64,000 nt of DNA from Desulfuromusa sp. Lineage in GTDB: Bacteria; Desulfobacterota; Desulfuromonadia; Desulfuromonadales; Geopsychrobacteraceae. The position numbers and the translations under genes are program-made. This document shows positions 62,772 through 64,000 of this stretch, in pieces. Numbering within the stretch: the stretch's first letter is position 1; each line of letters opens with the position of its first letter. The stretch spans positions 124,001 to 188,000 of the forward strand of contig JADGEB010000001.1 of NCBI GenBank assembly GCA_016744595.1, in the 5' to 3' direction. Below the pieces are notes generated by a model, which worked only from the letters and a program-made list of their open reading frames with translations, searched no databases and was not told the origin of the DNA.

Positions 62772-64000
62772 ATGATGAATCGACTGAAGGGGCTGAAAAT
62801 TGGAACTAAAATAATATTGTTGGCAGTATCAATTCTCTGTCTGATGGCGGTGATTATGGCTTGGGGAATTACCGGATTGTCAACTACAGTAAAAAATGGT
62901 GAAGAAATGGCTGCTGGAAATAGTCTGCGTGGTCAATTGCTGGCACGAGAAGTTGATCACCTGAACTGGATTAAAAAAGTTTCTACATTTCTCACTGATG
63001 TCAATGTGACTGAACTGGATGTTCAGATGGATCATACCCAATGTGCCTTGGGTAAATGGCTCTATGGTGAAGGGCGCAAAGAGGCTGAATTACTCGTCCC
63101 GGAACTGGCTAAAGATTTTCAAGCAATTGAAGAGCCACACAAACGGTTGCATGAATCTGCGCAAAAAATTAAAGATATCTTTCAAAATGCTGATCCAAAT
63201 TTACCACAATTCTTGACTGAAAAAGAATTGGATCATATGGCCTGGGTCAGTGGTATTCAAAGTGCCATCATCTCTAACGATAATAATCTTGATGTAGAAT
63301 TTAATCACAAGCTCTGTGGTTTTGGGCAATTTCTCTTTGGCGAAGCGGGTCGAGCTGCAGCTGCAGATAATCCCGAATTAGCCAAGATATTGAATGATAT
63401 TAAAGAACCTCACGAAACCCTGCATAAGCATGGCGGAATGATTGCCGCTTTGTTGGCAGCTGGAAATCAAAATGAAGCCGAACATTATTTTGCGACCAAT
63501 ATTGTTCCAACCTTGGAAGAAACCAGCAGTTATTTAAAGAAGGCTGAACAAGCTGCAATGACAGCACTATCAGGTCAGAAAAAAGCCAATGAAATCTTTG
63601 TCGGAGAGACACAGAAAAGTTTAGCAGCCGTGCAGAAGCTGATGCACAGTTTGAACGACACCGTTGCAGTAAATATCATGTCTGATACACAGATGATTTC
63701 CGCTGCAGAACAGACCCGCACAGCAATCAGTATTATTGGTGTAGTTGCCTTGCTGATCGGGATGACTCTTGCTTTTTTCATTTCACGAGGGATTACCGGA
63801 CCGTTAAAGAAAGTTTTTGCTGTGGTAGCACAATATGGTAAGGGAGATACTAGTGATCAGGATCTCCCAATGGGGCGTAAAATGGCTTGCTCAACGATCA
63901 CAAACTGTGGCCAACCAAATTGTCCCAGCTATGGAAAAATTGGCAACTGCTGGGTTGAAACTGGCAGCTTTGGACCAAATCCGGTCTGTATCCGCATAAC
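62772..64000 (+). CDS. Methyl-accepting chemotaxis protein with tandem CZB-like sensor domains (5' part; runs off the window)
   Basis: At least 409 codons from ATG 62772 (or 62775), open to the window edge. TM1 about 14-36. The periplasmic region holds two CZB-like zinc-binding repeats: the first with HLNW (about 63-66), DHTQCALGKWLYGEG (His88, Cys91) and EEPHKRLH; the second with DHMAWV, NHKLCGFGQFLFGEAG and KEPHETLH. TM2 lies about 315-335 (IIGVVALLIGMTLAFF), then a short HAMP-like stretch and a Cys-rich segment with CPSYGKIGNCW. The methylated signalling domain lies beyond the window. It probably senses zinc, redox or an oxidant through the Cys/His site. Confidence 0.88.
   Translation, partial: MMNRLKGLKIGTKIILLAVSILCLMAVIMAWGITGLSTTVKNGEEMAAGNSLRGQLLAREVDHLNWIKKVSTFLTDVNVTELDVQMDHTQCALGKWLYGEGRKEAELLVPELAKDFQAIEEPHKRLHESAQKIKDIFQNADPNLPQFLTEKELDHMAWVSGIQSAIISNDNNLDVEFNHKLCGFGQFLFGEAGRAAAADNPELAKILNDIKEPHETLHKHGGMIAALLAAGNQNEAEHYFATNIVPTLEETSSYLKKAEQAAMTALSGQKKANEIFVGETQKSLAAVQKLMHSLNDTVAVNIMSDTQMISAAEQTRTAISIIGVVALLIGMTLAFFISRGITGPLKKVFAVVAQYGKGDTSDQDLPMGRKMACSTITNCGQPNCPSYGKIGNCWVETGSFGPNPVCIRI

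Overview
The window looks like a chromosomal piece of a deltaproteobacterium of the Desulfuromonadia (Desulfuromonas / Pelobacter / Geobacter relatives). The reasons are the gene families and their order: selA-selB-selD with a selenocysteine-containing SelD, a three-subunit succinate dehydrogenase/fumarate reductase (cytochrome b, flavoprotein, iron-sulfur), many receiver/PAS/GAF kinases paired with sigma-54 activators, an iron operon with both Fur and a DtxR-type protein, and a chemoreceptor with CZB-like sensor domains. No species can be named. Base composition is moderate and fairly even. I see no prophage, CRISPR array, rRNA operon or intact insertion sequence.

Layout. 1-0.9 kb: the 5' part of pabB and a tRNA-Ala(GGC), both on the minus strand. 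1.0-5.6 kb: selenocysteine operon selA-selB-selD plus a small TatA/B-like gene. SelD is itself read through an in-frame UGA, so its first 37 codons lie upstream of the longest uninterrupted frame. 5.6-10.4 kb (minus): a tight three-gene operon encoding a membrane PAS / pseudo-kinase / DEDDh-exonuclease fusion, a second DEDDh exonuclease, and an acetyl-CoA-synthetase-like protein without the catalytic lysine motif. I regard this as the most unusual system here. 10.6-13.5 kb (minus): purC and a PpiD-like periplasmic chaperone. 13.6-19.1 kb: rod-shape cluster mreB-mreC-mreD-mrdA-rodA. 19.1-24 kb: queG, a frameshifted nitroreductase, yidD-rarA (minus) and nadK. 24-34.5 kb: recN, an M23 peptidase, secA, a receiver/GAF kinase, argJ, deoB and a DUF2914-like protein.

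34.5-42 kb: a MucR-type regulator (minus), dgt, two CheW-like proteins with a receiver protein carrying a long acidic tail, and valS. 42-45.7 kb: sdhCAB behind a promoter overlapped by a palindrome. 45.7-49.3 kb: diguanylate cyclase, short PrmA-like methyltransferase, AEC transporter and a tiny secreted ELGIGEY-repeat protein. 49.5-53.9 kb: NtrB/NtrC-type two-component pair, HtrA protease and a TlpA/ResA-type lipoprotein. 54.2-57.5 kb: iron operon fur-feoB-Cys-rich protein-dtxR. 57.6-64 kb: a receiver/multi-PAS kinase and its sigma-54 activator, then a sigma-54 promoter with an upstream palindrome driving a receiver protein, a pseudo-receiver, a cheW with an internal deletion, and a chemoreceptor that runs off the window.

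Recurring structure: at least four related, imperfectly palindromic intergenic elements of about 70-125 bp (19118, 23922, 26971 and 31597) lie downstream of genes, three of them starting inside the stop codon. Two genes are broken: the nitroreductase by a one-base frameshift and cheW by an internal deletion.
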